Origin: Kalmanozyma brasiliensis GHG001
Lineage: Eukaryota > Basidiomycota > Ustilaginomycetes > Ustilaginales
Reading direction: 5' to 3'
DNA length: 64,000 bases
NCBI RefSeq assembly: GCF_000497045.1
Contig: NW_015961953.1
Coordinates: forward strand, 186,001-250,000
Made by a program: the position numbers and the translations under genes. The notes beneath the pieces were generated by a model. The model did no database searches and had not been told where the DNA came from. It was given only the letters and a program-made list of their open reading frames with translations. Shown one piece after another: positions 39,578 to 50,992 of the stretch (position 1 is its first letter; every line of letters starts with the position of its first letter).

Positions 39578-40921
39578 TCAGAACAGCGGCCTGAATCGTT
39601 TTCTCGGCGCTGATGCGCTATCCCTTTCGCTGTCGCTCTCTTCATCCTCGTCTGCATCATCCGCGTCGGTCCCCCTCTGCTGCTGCTGTGGTGGCGGCGG
39701 CGCACTCGGCTGATGCGGGTCCAACCATTCGCCCGGATCTCCGCCCATCGCGACGGGCGTCGGTTGCACGAAATCCTCCACCGCAACGGGTGGGGTTGGT
39801 TGGAGCGAGAGCTGCGATGCGCCGGGGAAGAAGAGGGGTTGTGTTTCGTCCTCGTCCTCCTCTTGAGGGACAGGTGGGAGGGGGGTGGATTGGTTCGGGA
39901 TGCGTGTTGGTACGGGTGCGTGGTGCGACGGTAGTGACGAGGAGGAGGAAGAGGAGGTTTCTGCGGCCTGATGATGTGATGCGGAAGGGCCGCTGTGCGA
40001 GTTGGTTCTGGCGCTGGACGAGACGGAAGCGGCGATGCGGGTCCTCTCTTGCGCCTCCCCTCCCCCTCCCCCTGCCGACCCTTCCCCACTCCCACCACCC
40101 GTTGCAGCGCCCGCCTTGGTGGTCGCAATCACAAACTCGGCCGCCACCGCACTCTCCACCCTCAACCTGACAAACAGCGGCTCATCCCCATCGCTAAAAT
40201 TCACCTCGACACTCACCCCCAATGACTCGGCCAGTTGCACCGTCGCTTTGAACTCCCGCAAACTCAGTGTCAACCGCGCCTCCTCCAGTACGCCATACTC
40301 CTTAAACTCGTCGATGGCGATCTTGACCTCGGTAGCGATGCTCTTCCTCACCATCCCCTTGCCCTCCGGAAGCTCCTCATCCTTACTCCTCGCTACGCAG
40401 CTGGTGGGGGTGCAGAGGAGGGTGATCTCGCCTGTTTTGCTGGAGGACAAAAAATGATCGAGCCATTCCCCCGCAGTGTTGGGGTTGAGACAGAAGAAGT
40501 TGGCCGGATTGGGATCTGCTGTTGGCAACAACCCACGTTTGGGCTCATACGTCAGATGGTGCGTCTTGACAATGCCGTGTCGACAATGGAGGGTGATGCT
40601 GAGACGACAGATGGTGTCCGTGGTGAGTCGAAGTTCGAGTCGTTCGACGGTTCGACCGCGCGAGCGAAGGATCGAGAGCAATCCCTTAAGCTGGATCTGC
40701 ACTTCAAGCTTCTCGGTGCAATTGAGGGCGAGGAAGAAGTCCGGATCGAAGGCGAACAGGCAGAATGCCGAGTTGGTGGGGTTGATCGCCGACAGGCGGA
40801 GCGAGGGCGCAGAGGAAGGGCGCGGCGTGCATGAGAGCCAGAACGAGTCGGAGAAGCGAGAGAGACAGTGGAGCGTCGAGTAGAAGGTCTTGATGTCGTG
40901 GGCTGAGATCAGGGCGTTCAT
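39578..40921 (-). CDS. RAD9: DNA-damage checkpoint clamp subunit RAD9
   Basis: Single exon, 447 aa from the ATG at 40921; the open frame runs further upstream, but this Met aligns with the start of Rad9 proteins (MNALISAHDIKTFYSTLHCLSRF). Rad9, Hus1 and Rad1 form the 9-1-1 ring that is loaded at damaged DNA and activates the ATR-type kinase. The PCNA-like region covers about 1-300; LSAINPTNSAFCLFAFDPDFF is the typical early block. The C-terminal about 150 residues are Ser/Pro/Gln-rich and acidic, ending in a basic RKRFRPLF that may be a nuclear signal. This fits the phosphorylated Rad9 tail. It is codirectional with DOA10 upstream. Confidence 0.87.
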   Translation of the reverse strand: MNALISAHDIKTFYSTLHCLSRFSDSFWLSCTPRPSSAPSLRLSAINPTNSAFCLFAFDPDFFLALNCTEKLEVQIQLKGLLSILRSRGRTVERLELRLTTDTICRLSITLHCRHGIVKTHHLTYEPKRGLLPTADPNPANFFCLNPNTAGEWLDHFLSSSKTGEITLLCTPTSCVARSKDEELPEGKGMVRKSIATEVKIAIDEFKEYGVLEEARLTLSLREFKATVQLAESLGVSVEVNFSDGDEPLFVRLRVESAVAAEFVIATTKAGAATGGGSGEGSAGGGGGEAQERTRIAASVSSSARTNSHSGPSASHHQAAETSSSSSSSLPSHHAPVPTRIPNQSTPLPPVPQEEDEDETQPLFFPGASQLSLQPTPPVAVEDFVQPTPVAMGGDPGEWLDPHQPSAPPPPQQQQRGTDADDADEDEESDSERDSASAPRKRFRPLF

Positions 40922-41311
40922 CGTGAAGGCATGCCTGGCGAGACGGATGAATTCGGAGAAGACGAGCAGGTGGTGTTGGCTGACAGAAGATACAGTGGGG
41001 ACGCAGCTAGGGAGGGCTGAGTCGAAAAAGTGTTGGTCTCTGCGAACAAAAGCCTCCACAGCGCGTGCTCCGCTTCGAGTCGCGTAAATGAGCTGAGGCC
41101 AAAATCTGGTCAGGAAAAAGGGGGACGAGAAAGTCTGGCCTAGGGTGCCGGCAAACGCAGAGCCATCATCACAACTATACAGACTGTCAAATGGCTGATA
41201 CAGCCTTCCAAACTAGCCAGCGCCATCACACGTGAGGAGTCGGCATGAGATGCATGTGATTGTGATTGCTTCTGCAAGCAGTCAAGTGGTTCGAATGGTG
41301 TCAACCTCGTC
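40922..41311. other. Spacer between DOA10 and RAD9
   Basis: Codirectional spacer on the minus strand: 3' end of DOA10 and promoter of RAD9. The RAD9 frame stays open to about 41059, but the conserved start favours 40921. No other feature is seen. Confidence 0.6.
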
Positions 41312-44300
41312 TCAGCGGAACATCACGTCTGGCAGCGTCCCCTCAGCCACATACTCGTCCCCTCTCCCTCCCCTCGCTTCACCCTCTTCCACACCAACAT
41401 CAGCCACCCATTCATCCTCCTCCTCCACGGGCACACCTCTTCTCGACCTCTTCTTGCCCTTTCCCTTTCCCTCCTCGTCCTTCTCCTCGTAATTCTTCAG
41501 CTCGGTGCTTTCCAAGAAGACCTCATCTTTCAACAAATCCGTCCAGCTCTCCATCCTCTTCCTCGCGACCGCCCTGACCGCTGCTACGAGGACAATGCTC
41601 TGGATGGCGCCGAACACTTTGCGCAGTAGCAACTGTTCTTGCTCCCTCGTCTCGACGCGCACCCAGCCCCTGCTGGCGAAGGTGTGTGCGATGCTGATCG
41701 GAGCCAACAGCAGCGCAGAGCCGGCCAGGACGACGGGTAAGACGATGCGCTTCCATGCCACCTCGACCTTCGGCCTCGGATACAGGCCGCCTCGTACAAC
41801 ATGATCTGCATTCGACATGAAGCGGCCGTACGCACCCGTTTCTGGCAAGCCAAAAAAGCGAGTCAGGAAGAAGATCAGGCGCGTCTCGATGACGCCGCAC
41901 GCCCAGATTTGACCCAGGTGCAAGACGGGGATTTGCGTCGACCGGTAGCGGAGCGGTACCAGCACGTATTGGTCGATCAGCAGACCAAAGGTGAGCGGGA
42001 CAAGACCGGCGACGCCAACGAGAAGAGCAGCTGCACGGAGAAGGCGCTTGACCTTGATCCAGACGTGAATAGCAAGGTACATGCTAGGACTCGTCTGGTG
42101 CGCGTGGGCTCGCCTGGTTCGGCGCATCCACATCTTTCGACCACCGTTCCCGATTTTGGTCGTCACCAGCAGGAGTGTGAGTCCGGTTGTGTACGAGTAG
42201 AAGTCGTGCGTCTGCGTTTCCCTTCCTCGCAGCACGGCAGTGATGCCGCGCCCCACGAAGAGAGGAATCCCGAGTCCGAGGATGAAGAGCGCCGAGTGAC
42301 TGAGCCAGAGCAGAGTGAGGATCGTCGTGATGCGAGCGCGGTAGTTCGAGGGGAGGTAGATCTTGGTGTACGTGGGCTTGGGTGTGTGTTTTTCTGCGTC
42401 AGCCTCTTGATTCGTGATGGCTTCGGCAAGGCGTTCCGTAGGAGGCGTTCCGTCTGCTTTGAGCGGAATGATGAGCGGGCCAGAAGTGACGGCCTTGTCA
42501 TCTGCCGGAACGCGACAGAGCCCGCCATCTTCAACGTAGGTGTTGTCGATCTTCCGATGCAAAAGTGCGTTCCAAGCCGCCACCAAGGAACCGACCTTGG
42601 GTCGTCGCCGCTCTTCCCAAAACTCGCCTCCGATCATGTAGCTGCTGAGCCGAAGTGCCCGCGATGCAGCTTTCCACCACGCCTTGAACCACTTATCCGA
42701 CACTTTCTCTGGATCGATGCGCTGCGTCGCCCAAGGCAGAGCAAAGTGCACCATCAGTAAGTCGATGGGTACCTCGGTGAGCGGGTCGAATGGCTTCCAT
42801 CGTAGTGGCAAGAGCCCAGTCCCAGCCATGACGTATCGCATGAAGTAAGTGTTGACGCCGACGCTGGCGACGAGGATAGCTGCGTACATGATCGCAGATG
42901 CTCCAATCTTCCTGAGCTGCGTGAGGGTCTTCTTGTCCAGAATCTCCCGGATCGGATGGAAGCTGGGGTCGTTCGGGTCGCGGATCCAGCAAAACACGCC
43001 CGGGCGCAACACCTTTCTGGTGGCGCTGACGTACTGCGCGAAGATGAACATGTAGATGGTGCCGCCCATCCACCGCGTGAATGCAAAGGAAAGAGGCGCA
43101 GTCCTGACCTTGTCGGGCCAGAGCATGACCGAGGCCTCGGCGAAGAAGGGCATGGTGCAGATGTCAAACAGCAGCCCACATCCAAGTGGAAAGACGATGA
43201 GCTCGATAAAGATGAACGAGATGGCCTTGATGATGAGCACATGCTGGTCCATGAACATCTTGAACGCAGACTGTTCCGCGACAGCACGCTGCAAATCGGG
43301 CTTGGAGAAGTGCTGGTGGATGAGGAGGATGAGCAGCCAGTAGCAGTGACCAAAGGCGACGCAAAAGATGCGATCTGTGCTCGAGGTACCGATGCGATGG
43401 GCATCCAATCGGACGAAACTGGCAGCGACGTGGTCAGCGACGCGCCGAAGCGTGCCTTGCATGCCTGTAGCAAGGGCGACGTCGAATGCATCGCTGACAG
43501 CTTTCCATTGCGGAGAGCTCGTCACGCTGACAGGAAGGACTCGCAGCAGCATCGCAGCTGTCGCGCTCGCCTTTGCTGCCACTGGTGCCTGCACGGCTTG
43601 TTGTGTGAGCAGCTTCGTATTGTCTGCCGCCGCCTGGCTCAAGAACGAGGGCAAGTACTTCTGGATCCAGGCATTGATGGAGGTCGACGTCGAGGCGGCC
43701 TCGGCGACAAGTTGGCTCACATCCTGCGTTGACGTTGGCTGCACTCCGACCAGCGCGGCAAGCTTCGGCCAAACGCTGTTGGCGCCCAGTGCAATCAGAG
43801 CGTCAAACACGGGATCTGTCACGTAGCGCAGCAATTTGACTGGCAGCGCCAGCATCTTGACCAAGCCTGGGCCCGAGCCGAGCAGCCTTCCGACGACGTA
43901 GGGTGCCATGACGAAAGCCAGCATGACGAACCCGCAGAGGAAGATCATGAGGAACAAATTCTGGACGATGCCGAAGAGAGGACCTCGCATGCCGACGGCC
44001 TCGAGGATACCGTCCATCTCTTCTGCCAGACCGATCTCGGCTTCCGGGTCATCCGCTTGGCCTGCGAGGATCTCGATTTCGTCTTCGGCGACGGGGCGAG
44101 CGATGGGCGGAGGGAAGGCGGCAGCTGCAGCTGCTCGAAGGGCTGCGTCATCGAGTGGGTCCAGATCGCGAGCAATAGGCACCTCACCGTCCGACTCGTC
44201 CTCCCAAGCATCTTCTTCCTCATCTGCCTCGACATGAACGGGCGCGTCGGCTTCGTCGGCCTCCTGTGATTGCTCGCCTTGAGCGTGCTCTGCAGCCGCC

Positions 44301-45841
44301 TCCAGCTCTGTCGTGTGCGCGACTTCTGCTGGGCTCGAATCTGTCCCAACCTCCGCTGTCAGCTCGACCTCCGGCTTCGATGTCGGCGCAGTGTGTTTCG
44401 AGTCGTCATCGTCAGCGGCCGAATGAAGCTGCTCATGGTCGCCAGCTTCTGGAAGGTCCTCGTGTGCGTGTCGGGGCTCGCTTGAGGCAGCAGAGATGGC
44501 CACGCTTGGGCCTGCAGGCACGCCTGCATGATTCGACTGCAGTGAGCCTTCATCGACGATTGCTTGCTCGTCCTGCAGCAGGACGCTACCCTCCGACCAG
44601 CCAAGCGTCTGTTGAAGATCCTGAGTAGGGGCCGCTTGCGCAACAGCAAAAGACTCGTCAGTCAGCTGCGACGGCTCGGAGACAGACGCTTTGGGTATGC
44701 TTTCGACAGCTGCAACATCCTTGTCCTGTCGTTCAGTGGCGTCGTGAGCTTCAGGAGCATCCGAAGCCGCAGCGGCCGGACCATCACGCTGCTGTCCGTT
44801 TGCACCTTGCGCGAGACGTCGAATGCGCGCCTCTCTCGCCTGAGCTCTTTGAGCCTCTGGATCGAGGTCCAGCTCGTCTCCCTGAGACTCCGCTTCGACC
44901 CCCTCCCTTTCTTGCGTCGGCTCTTCTGTCTCAAGTTCGTGCAGCTGATCGAGCAACGCATTGATGCGTCTTTGCTCCCCGACTCCCTCGCGGCGCCTGC
45001 GCTCGATCTCGGCTACGAGCTGTGGTGGCATGTCGTTTATCGCGGGCTGCTGTGCTGCCGCTTCCGCCGGGAGCGGTGGCTGAGGCTGTGGGATACCCTC
45101 CTGGTTGGGTGGATTGTCGAAGTTCTGCGGCATGTTTTGCAAGATCCATTCGCGGAGGAGAAAAACGCCGACAAAGAAGACAACAATGACGCAGCTGAGG
45201 ATTTGACCTTCAAAGACGTCGTGGGCCAGCTTCTCGACGAAGGAGCTCAACGCCAGCTTGAGATTTGCCGTTGATATTGGTGTATGCGCCAAGGAACCTG
45301 CCTGGAAGATGGAGCCGTTTGGGCTGCGACCCACGTTCGGTGCCTGAATGCTAGCTGACGAGTTTGAAGAATGACTCGCATTGGGCGAGAGCCCGGAGGA
45401 GGATCTGTTGGCAGGTGGTGCCTCCATACTGAAAGGGGGTGTGGCGCCGGGCACGCCCATCCAAGCGGCAACGTCGATGGACCAGAACATGAAGCGCCAA
45501 GCGTTGATGTTGACGTATGGCAGAAACGCTAGCCATGTAAAGCCGACAAGAAGAGCGCGGGCCGCCAGCTGGGAGACCTGCACGGCGCGGATTGCGAGTC
45601 TTCGGACATAGAGGTATCGTGGAAGCTTGCCATCGGAGGGCATGTCCCTGCGGTACTTTTTGTGAAAGATGAATGGATGATTGCATAGCTCGCAGTACTT
45701 CTTTCTCGAGTGCTGAAGCCATTCGACGAGGCAGTCCTGATGGCAGTAGCGGATGGAGCCGGTGCACTTGCACGGATAGTAGAGAGGAGCGCCAGGCTCC
45801 GGCCCACTGCGGCAGATACGACACGAATCCTCGTCCTCCAT
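41312..45841 (-). CDS. SSM4: ER-membrane RING-CH ubiquitin ligase DOA10/SSM4 (MARCH6-like)
   Basis: Single exon, 1509 aa. Doa10 is a polytopic E3 of the ER and inner nuclear membrane that ubiquitinates misfolded or short-lived cytosolic and membrane proteins (ERAD-C) with Ubc6 and Ubc7. The RING-CH finger is complete at 7-53: Cys7, Cys10, Cys24, Cys26, His34, Cys37, Cys50, Cys53. It is followed by two early membrane spans. A long Glu/Asp/Ala-rich cytosolic insert (about 260-600) separates these from about a dozen later spans, including the conserved TD-like core. The insert contains many Glu/Gln/Ser runs. The start ATG is immediately before the finger, as in the family. It is head to head with DDX41. 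Confidence 0.92.
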   Translation of the reverse strand: MEDEDSCRICRSGPEPGAPLYYPCKCTGSIRYCHQDCLVEWLQHSRKKYCELCNHPFIFHKKYRRDMPSDGKLPRYLYVRRLAIRAVQVSQLAARALLVGFTWLAFLPYVNINAWRFMFWSIDVAAWMGVPGATPPFSMEAPPANRSSSGLSPNASHSSNSSASIQAPNVGRSPNGSIFQAGSLAHTPISTANLKLALSSFVEKLAHDVFEGQILSCVIVVFFVGVFLLREWILQNMPQNFDNPPNQEGIPQPQPPLPAEAAAQQPAINDMPPQLVAEIERRRREGVGEQRRINALLDQLHELETEEPTQEREGVEAESQGDELDLDPEAQRAQAREARIRRLAQGANGQQRDGPAAAASDAPEAHDATERQDKDVAAVESIPKASVSEPSQLTDESFAVAQAAPTQDLQQTLGWSEGSVLLQDEQAIVDEGSLQSNHAGVPAGPSVAISAASSEPRHAHEDLPEAGDHEQLHSAADDDDSKHTAPTSKPEVELTAEVGTDSSPAEVAHTTELEAAAEHAQGEQSQEADEADAPVHVEADEEEDAWEDESDGEVPIARDLDPLDDAALRAAAAAAFPPPIARPVAEDEIEILAGQADDPEAEIGLAEEMDGILEAVGMRGPLFGIVQNLFLMIFLCGFVMLAFVMAPYVVGRLLGSGPGLVKMLALPVKLLRYVTDPVFDALIALGANSVWPKLAALVGVQPTSTQDVSQLVAEAASTSTSINAWIQKYLPSFLSQAAADNTKLLTQQAVQAPVAAKASATAAMLLRVLPVSVTSSPQWKAVSDAFDVALATGMQGTLRRVADHVAASFVRLDAHRIGTSSTDRIFCVAFGHCYWLLILLIHQHFSKPDLQRAVAEQSAFKMFMDQHVLIIKAISFIFIELIVFPLGCGLLFDICTMPFFAEASVMLWPDKVRTAPLSFAFTRWMGGTIYMFIFAQYVSATRKVLRPGVFCWIRDPNDPSFHPIREILDKKTLTQLRKIGASAIMYAAILVASVGVNTYFMRYVMAGTGLLPLRWKPFDPLTEVPIDLLMVHFALPWATQRIDPEKVSDKWFKAWWKAASRALRLSSYMIGGEFWEERRRPKVGSLVAAWNALLHRKIDNTYVEDGGLCRVPADDKAVTSGPLIIPLKADGTPPTERLAEAITNQEADAEKHTPKPTYTKIYLPSNYRARITTILTLLWLSHSALFILGLGIPLFVGRGITAVLRGRETQTHDFYSYTTGLTLLLVTTKIGNGGRKMWMRRTRRAHAHQTSPSMYLAIHVWIKVKRLLRAAALLVGVAGLVPLTFGLLIDQYVLVPLRYRSTQIPVLHLGQIWACGVIETRLIFFLTRFFGLPETGAYGRFMSNADHVVRGGLYPRPKVEVAWKRIVLPVVLAGSALLLAPISIAHTFASRGWVRVETREQEQLLLRKVFGAIQSIVLVAAVRAVARKRMESWTDLLKDEVFLESTELKNYEEKDEEGKGKGKKRSRRGVPVEEEDEWVADVGVEEGEARGGRGDEYVAEGTLPDVMFR

Positions 45842-46449
45842 CGTGGTGTGCTACAGTCGGGTGGTCATGTGAGTGGGTGGTGGCTCGTTTGTGTGCATGT
45901 ATGCTCGAGTGTGCTGCTTCAACGTATTGTGCGGGCAAGGAATGACGGAATTTCGACCGGGTGCTGCTGCGAGGAGATGTTGTGCTTGAGTGCTTCGAGG
46001 CAGCGGAAAGGAGAATGGATGATGGACGCAAGCGACTCGTAGATGAAGGTGGTGCAGGTAGGAATGGTGGAGGTGACTTTGACTGCACGTTGCTGCTCGA
46101 GTCGAAGATGGTGGTTGGCGGGCGTTGGTGAGATGATGATCAATCGCAAGCTGCATACAATACGCTTATGATGAGATGAGATGATGTCGATGTGGGAAGG
46201 AAAGATGAAGCGACTGAGCATCCTTGGCATTGTCACTCTCCACTCATCAACGCTTTCAACGGCTTAGCCGACGACCCTTTTGTAAAGTGTTGATCTCGAA
46301 CCATCGGGAAATCCGAGACTGCGCTCTGCTGCTGCAAAAGCTGAGCAATTCGGAATTCGGAACCCTTTCCTGGCCTTCGAGGTCGTGCATCTGGTGTTCT
46401 CCTTCACTTATGACCTTTCCCATCCACAAGCTGTGGTTCCTCTCCAGTC
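45842..46449. promoter_or_regulatory. Divergent promoter region of DOA10 and DDX41 genes
   Basis: The 608 bases between two divergent start codons. No gene or clear factor motif is seen. It must hold both promoters and leaders. Confidence 0.5.
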
Positions 46450-48405
46450 ATGACACCAACAGCATCGACGAGCTCAGTATCGACCGGAAAATCGAACACA
46501 GATGCTGGTCCCAGCATGTCCGCCGTTCAGGCTCTCAAGCGCCGACGCATGCTGCAACGAGCACAGGATGATCGTCCACAATACAGTTACTCAGACGACG
46601 AGGAAGAGTACGACGACCCATCTGCAGCTTCATCCTCCACCTTCGTACCGCTCAAACAGCGCCGTCTGCAGCAGCTGCAACACATCCAGTCCCGCGCTCG
46701 AGGATCGCCGTCCAGCATAGGCAGCCCATCAAAAAGAGCGGACGAGCAAGACGAAGAAGATCAGGAGCAGCACGATCGAGCAGCACAGCGACCACAGCGG
46801 TCCCTACTCGACGAAGCCAGGATACTTCGCGAGAAGAAGCTAGCCGAAGAGGGCGAAAAGACGCAGGCAGAGATCGACGCCGAAGAAGAGCGCAAGATCC
46901 TTGAAGCTCACGCTGCACGTCGAAAGCTCGCCAGTGATATGGAGCTCGCCAAGGGCATCCAGCACACAGAGCCGCTCAAGACATCGTGGACGGCACCTTC
47001 CTTCATCCGCAGCCGATCGCAAGAGGAGAACGACAAGCTTCGAGAAAGGAATCACATCCTCGCTGACGGCGTCGATGTGCCGCCGGTCATCACCAACTTT
47101 CGCGACATGAAGGTCCCCGAGTGCGTCATCGAGTATCTCAAGACGGAGAAGAAGATCGTCAAGCCGTCGCCCATTCAGATGCAGGGTCTTCCGACCGCAT
47201 TTGCTGGTAGAGACATGATCGGCATCGCATTCACAGGTTCAGGCAAGACGCTCGCCTTTTCGCTGCCTATCATCATGCTGGCTACCGAAGAGGAAAGGCG
47301 TCTGCCCTTTGCACGCGGGGAGGGTCCCGTCGGTATGATCGTGTGTCCATCACGAGAGCTGGCACGTCAGACCTTCGAGTCCATCAAAGGTATCGCTGAA
47401 GCTCTCGTCCAAGGAGGCTATCCGCAGATCGGCGTCCTCCTCTGCATCGGTGGCATCAGCATGGCCGAGCAGCACCACACCATGTCCAAGGGCTTCCACA
47501 TCGTCGTCGCCACGCCCGGTCGTCTGCAGGACATGCTCACCAAGAAAAAGTTCACCCTCGACTGCTGCAAGTACCTTTGCCTCGACGAGGCCGATCGCAT
47601 GATCGACATGGGGTTCGAGGAAGACGTTCGAAACATCATGGGGTTCTTCAAGCAGCAGCGACAGACGCTGCTCTTCTCGGCGACCATGCCCAAGAAGATC
47701 CAGGACTTTGCCGAGCAGTCGCTCATCCGGCCGGTCATCATCAACGTCGGGCGTGCGGGCGCTGCGTCGCTCGACATCATCCAAGAGGTCGAGTATGTCA
47801 AGCAGGAGGCTAAGATGGTTTACCTCCTCGAGTGCTTGCAGAAAACCGCGCCGCCCGTCATCATCTTCTCCGACAATAAGAACGAGGTCGACGACATCCA
47901 GGAGTATCTCTTGCTCAAGGGCGTAGAAGCGGTAGCGATCCACGGGAGCAAGACGCAGGACGAACGAGAGTACGCCATCCGCGCATTCAAGTCTGGACAG
48001 AAGGACGTCATGGTCGCCTCCGGCGTCGCATCCAAGGGGTTGGACTTTAACGAGATCCAACACGTCATCAACTACACCATGCCCAAGGAGATCGAGGACT
48101 ACGTGCATCAGATCGGCCGTACGGGTCGTAGCGGCAAGACGGGTGTCGCGACCACGTTCGTCAACGCGAACACCCAGGAACAGACCCTGTTGGATTTGAA
48201 GTATCTGTTGATGGAGGCGAAACAGAGGATCCCGCCATTCCTGGCGGCTATTGAGGATCCAAGGATGGCCGCGGCAGGTGGCAAAGTGTCCAGCTGTCCC
48301 GTGTGCGGCGGTCTCGGTCACAGCATCAGGGACTGCCCCAAGCTCGAGGACAACCAGAGGAGACAGACCGCTCAGTTTTCCAGAGGCGACGATGGCGGAT
48401 ACTAG
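46450..48405 (+). CDS. DDX41: DEAD-box RNA helicase, DDX41/Abstrakt-like
   Basis: Single exon, 651 aa. DDX41 helicases associate with the late spliceosome. The N-terminal about 180 residues are charged and contain VPLKQRRLQQLQ, as in DDX41. Helicase motifs are in order: Q motif with PSPIQMQGLP, motif I GSGKT, PSRELARQT, TPGR, DEAD (LDEADRM), SAT (FSATMP) and HQIGRTGRSGKTG. The C-terminus holds a CCHC zinc knuckle, Cys616-Cys619-His624-Cys629, followed by PKLE, which is diagnostic for DDX41 among DEAD-box proteins. A second in-frame ATG at 46519 (MSAVQALKRRR) could also serve as start. Confidence 0.92.
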   Translation: MTPTASTSSVSTGKSNTDAGPSMSAVQALKRRRMLQRAQDDRPQYSYSDDEEEYDDPSAASSSTFVPLKQRRLQQLQHIQSRARGSPSSIGSPSKRADEQDEEDQEQHDRAAQRPQRSLLDEARILREKKLAEEGEKTQAEIDAEEERKILEAHAARRKLASDMELAKGIQHTEPLKTSWTAPSFIRSRSQEENDKLRERNHILADGVDVPPVITNFRDMKVPECVIEYLKTEKKIVKPSPIQMQGLPTAFAGRDMIGIAFTGSGKTLAFSLPIIMLATEEERRLPFARGEGPVGMIVCPSRELARQTFESIKGIAEALVQGGYPQIGVLLCIGGISMAEQHHTMSKGFHIVVATPGRLQDMLTKKKFTLDCCKYLCLDEADRMIDMGFEEDVRNIMGFFKQQRQTLLFSATMPKKIQDFAEQSLIRPVIINVGRAGAASLDIIQEVEYVKQEAKMVYLLECLQKTAPPVIIFSDNKNEVDDIQEYLLLKGVEAVAIHGSKTQDEREYAIRAFKSGQKDVMVASGVASKGLDFNEIQHVINYTMPKEIEDYVHQIGRTGRSGKTGVATTFVNANTQEQTLLDLKYLLMEAKQRIPPFLAAIEDPRMAAAGGKVSSCPVCGGLGHSIRDCPKLEDNQRRQTAQFSRGDDGGY

Positions 48406-48745
48406 AGTCGCAGAGGGTCAGCTGTTGTCAGCCTCGTTCTCTTTCATCGTCACGCTTATGTATTCGTATCACGTCTTTAATGCATTGCATCGTCAGCATT
48501 TTTACGCTATCTGGGACTCAAATCTCAGGGACAGGAGATCTACTACACAGACCAGACAGACAAGAGAGAGTGTACCATGCAGAACGAGGGTTTGAGCATT
48601 TCGACGAGGATGCACAAGGCAAGCTGAGAGACATCAGCGCTACCTCATGCGATCTACAAAAGAAATTGTGGGGCTGTCGTCCACTAAATCATCGCTATTG
48701 ACCTGAACACGGCGGGTGTGGGTGGGTGGCGGCTGCCGAGTACCT
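48406..48745. other. Convergent spacer between DDX41 and ubiquitin-eS31
   Basis: Both flanking genes end here, so it holds two 3' untranslated regions. No further gene, repeat or RNA is seen. Confidence 0.6.
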
Positions 48746-49793
<1,048 letters not shown>

Positions 49794-50813
49794 TTAGTTG
49801 AGATCCAGATCGAACGCATCTTCGTCATCGTCCGGTCGCTGCTGATGATCACGGAGATGCGAGAAGGACGTCGCATAGTCGGTAGCCGGACCGTCGTCCT
49901 GCTCGTCCATCAGATCCTCCGCGGGCTGCTCTGCCATCGGTGCACCGTTGAGCATCTCTGAGCTGTTCAGAATGCCCTGTCGCATCATTGCGTCCGAAGG
50001 GAAGGGCATCTCCTGCGGCATCGACGGTATTGCTGGATCATAGTACGCAGCTGCTCTCTTGGCGTACTGGTTGTAGTCCGCGCCAAGGGAGATCTGTTCT
50101 GCAGGTTGACCCTCTGCTGCCTCTCCCTCGGCCTTGACCGCATCGCTCGTTCCATTCACTGTGATAGCCGCAGACGAGACTTGCGGCAGCTTGTACCCCG
50201 GAGGCGCCGAAGTGTATCGCGCCAGCCTCTGCGCGTACGCCAGCAACGTCTCATGCCCGATCGGCTGCTTCTCCGCCCGCTCTATCGACGCCACCTCCTC
50301 CTCCGACAGCCGTGCGATCTCGGCCAGCTCAGCTTGGATCCGGCTCAGCTCGAGTATCGCTTGTCGCGTCTCCTTGTCCCGCCTCTTGGCTTGCGCTTGC
50401 AGCCGCTCTATCCTCGCCTGGTTGACAGCGTGCTCGTGTGCGATCTGAATGCGGGAGCTAAAGAGCTGATCGACGTCCTGCAGCGCTGCGAGAACGCCGT
50501 TGACATCCTTGACGCTCCACGTCTTGTCCGCAGATGCGTCTGCTATTGTCTTGCCTTTCGATAGCGAAGGGTTCTCGATGAGCGAGAAGAGCTGCTTGGT
50601 GAGGTCCGAATAGGCGCCGAGGGTGGAGAGGACGATGGATGACGTCGAGGCCTCGGCAGTACTTGCGCCCGGCTTAGACGAGGATGCGGTAGCGTTGGCC
50701 TGCATGGCGGGGCGCACTTGTTTGAGCTGCTCTTCGTGTTGCCGAGATGGCTGGCTCGTCCGTGTCGAAAGGTGTCTTGATGGTGGATCAAGAGAGTGGA
50801 GAAGATGGCGCAT
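49794..50813 (-). CDS. MED4: Mediator complex subunit MED4
   Basis: Single exon. The first in-frame ATG is at 50813 (MRHLLHSLD), giving 339 aa; the frame is open further upstream but with no ATG. A second candidate start is 50705 (MQANATASS). Mediator connects transcription factors to RNA polymerase II; MED4 sits at the middle-module hinge. A coiled-coil stretch (ARIERLQAQAKRRDKETRQAI, then RIQAELAEIARLSEE) is followed by the family signature LLAYAQRLARYTSAPPGYKLP. The tail is acidic and ends in EDAFDLDLN. It is divergent from SPF45 with only about 180 bp between starts. Confidence 0.85.
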   Translation of the reverse strand: MRHLLHSLDPPSRHLSTRTSQPSRQHEEQLKQVRPAMQANATASSSKPGASTAEASTSSIVLSTLGAYSDLTKQLFSLIENPSLSKGKTIADASADKTWSVKDVNGVLAALQDVDQLFSSRIQIAHEHAVNQARIERLQAQAKRRDKETRQAILELSRIQAELAEIARLSEEEVASIERAEKQPIGHETLLAYAQRLARYTSAPPGYKLPQVSSAAITVNGTSDAVKAEGEAAEGQPAEQISLGADYNQYAKRAAAYYDPAIPSMPQEMPFPSDAMMRQGILNSSEMLNGAPMAEQPAEDLMDEQDDGPATDYATSFSHLRDHQQRPDDDEDAFDLDLN

Positions 50814-50992
50814 GGCGCGTGCGTTTGATTTTCTTCGGCCAATTTCCTGCAGGCTCAGCCGGTGGACCCTTTTTCGTACTGCGTCTTCGATTTGCTCCTT
50901 GTCCTCGACCACTATTCGCCATCAAAGCCATGAATCGCACACACACTCTGCGCTGAGCCATTGAGCTCTGGAAACCACTACACTCATTCAGC

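Noticed and set aside
47350..48321. 323-codon minus-strand open frame opposite DDX41
   Set aside because: Shadow frame across conserved helicase motifs; composition is Leu/Asp/Val-biased without domain signals.
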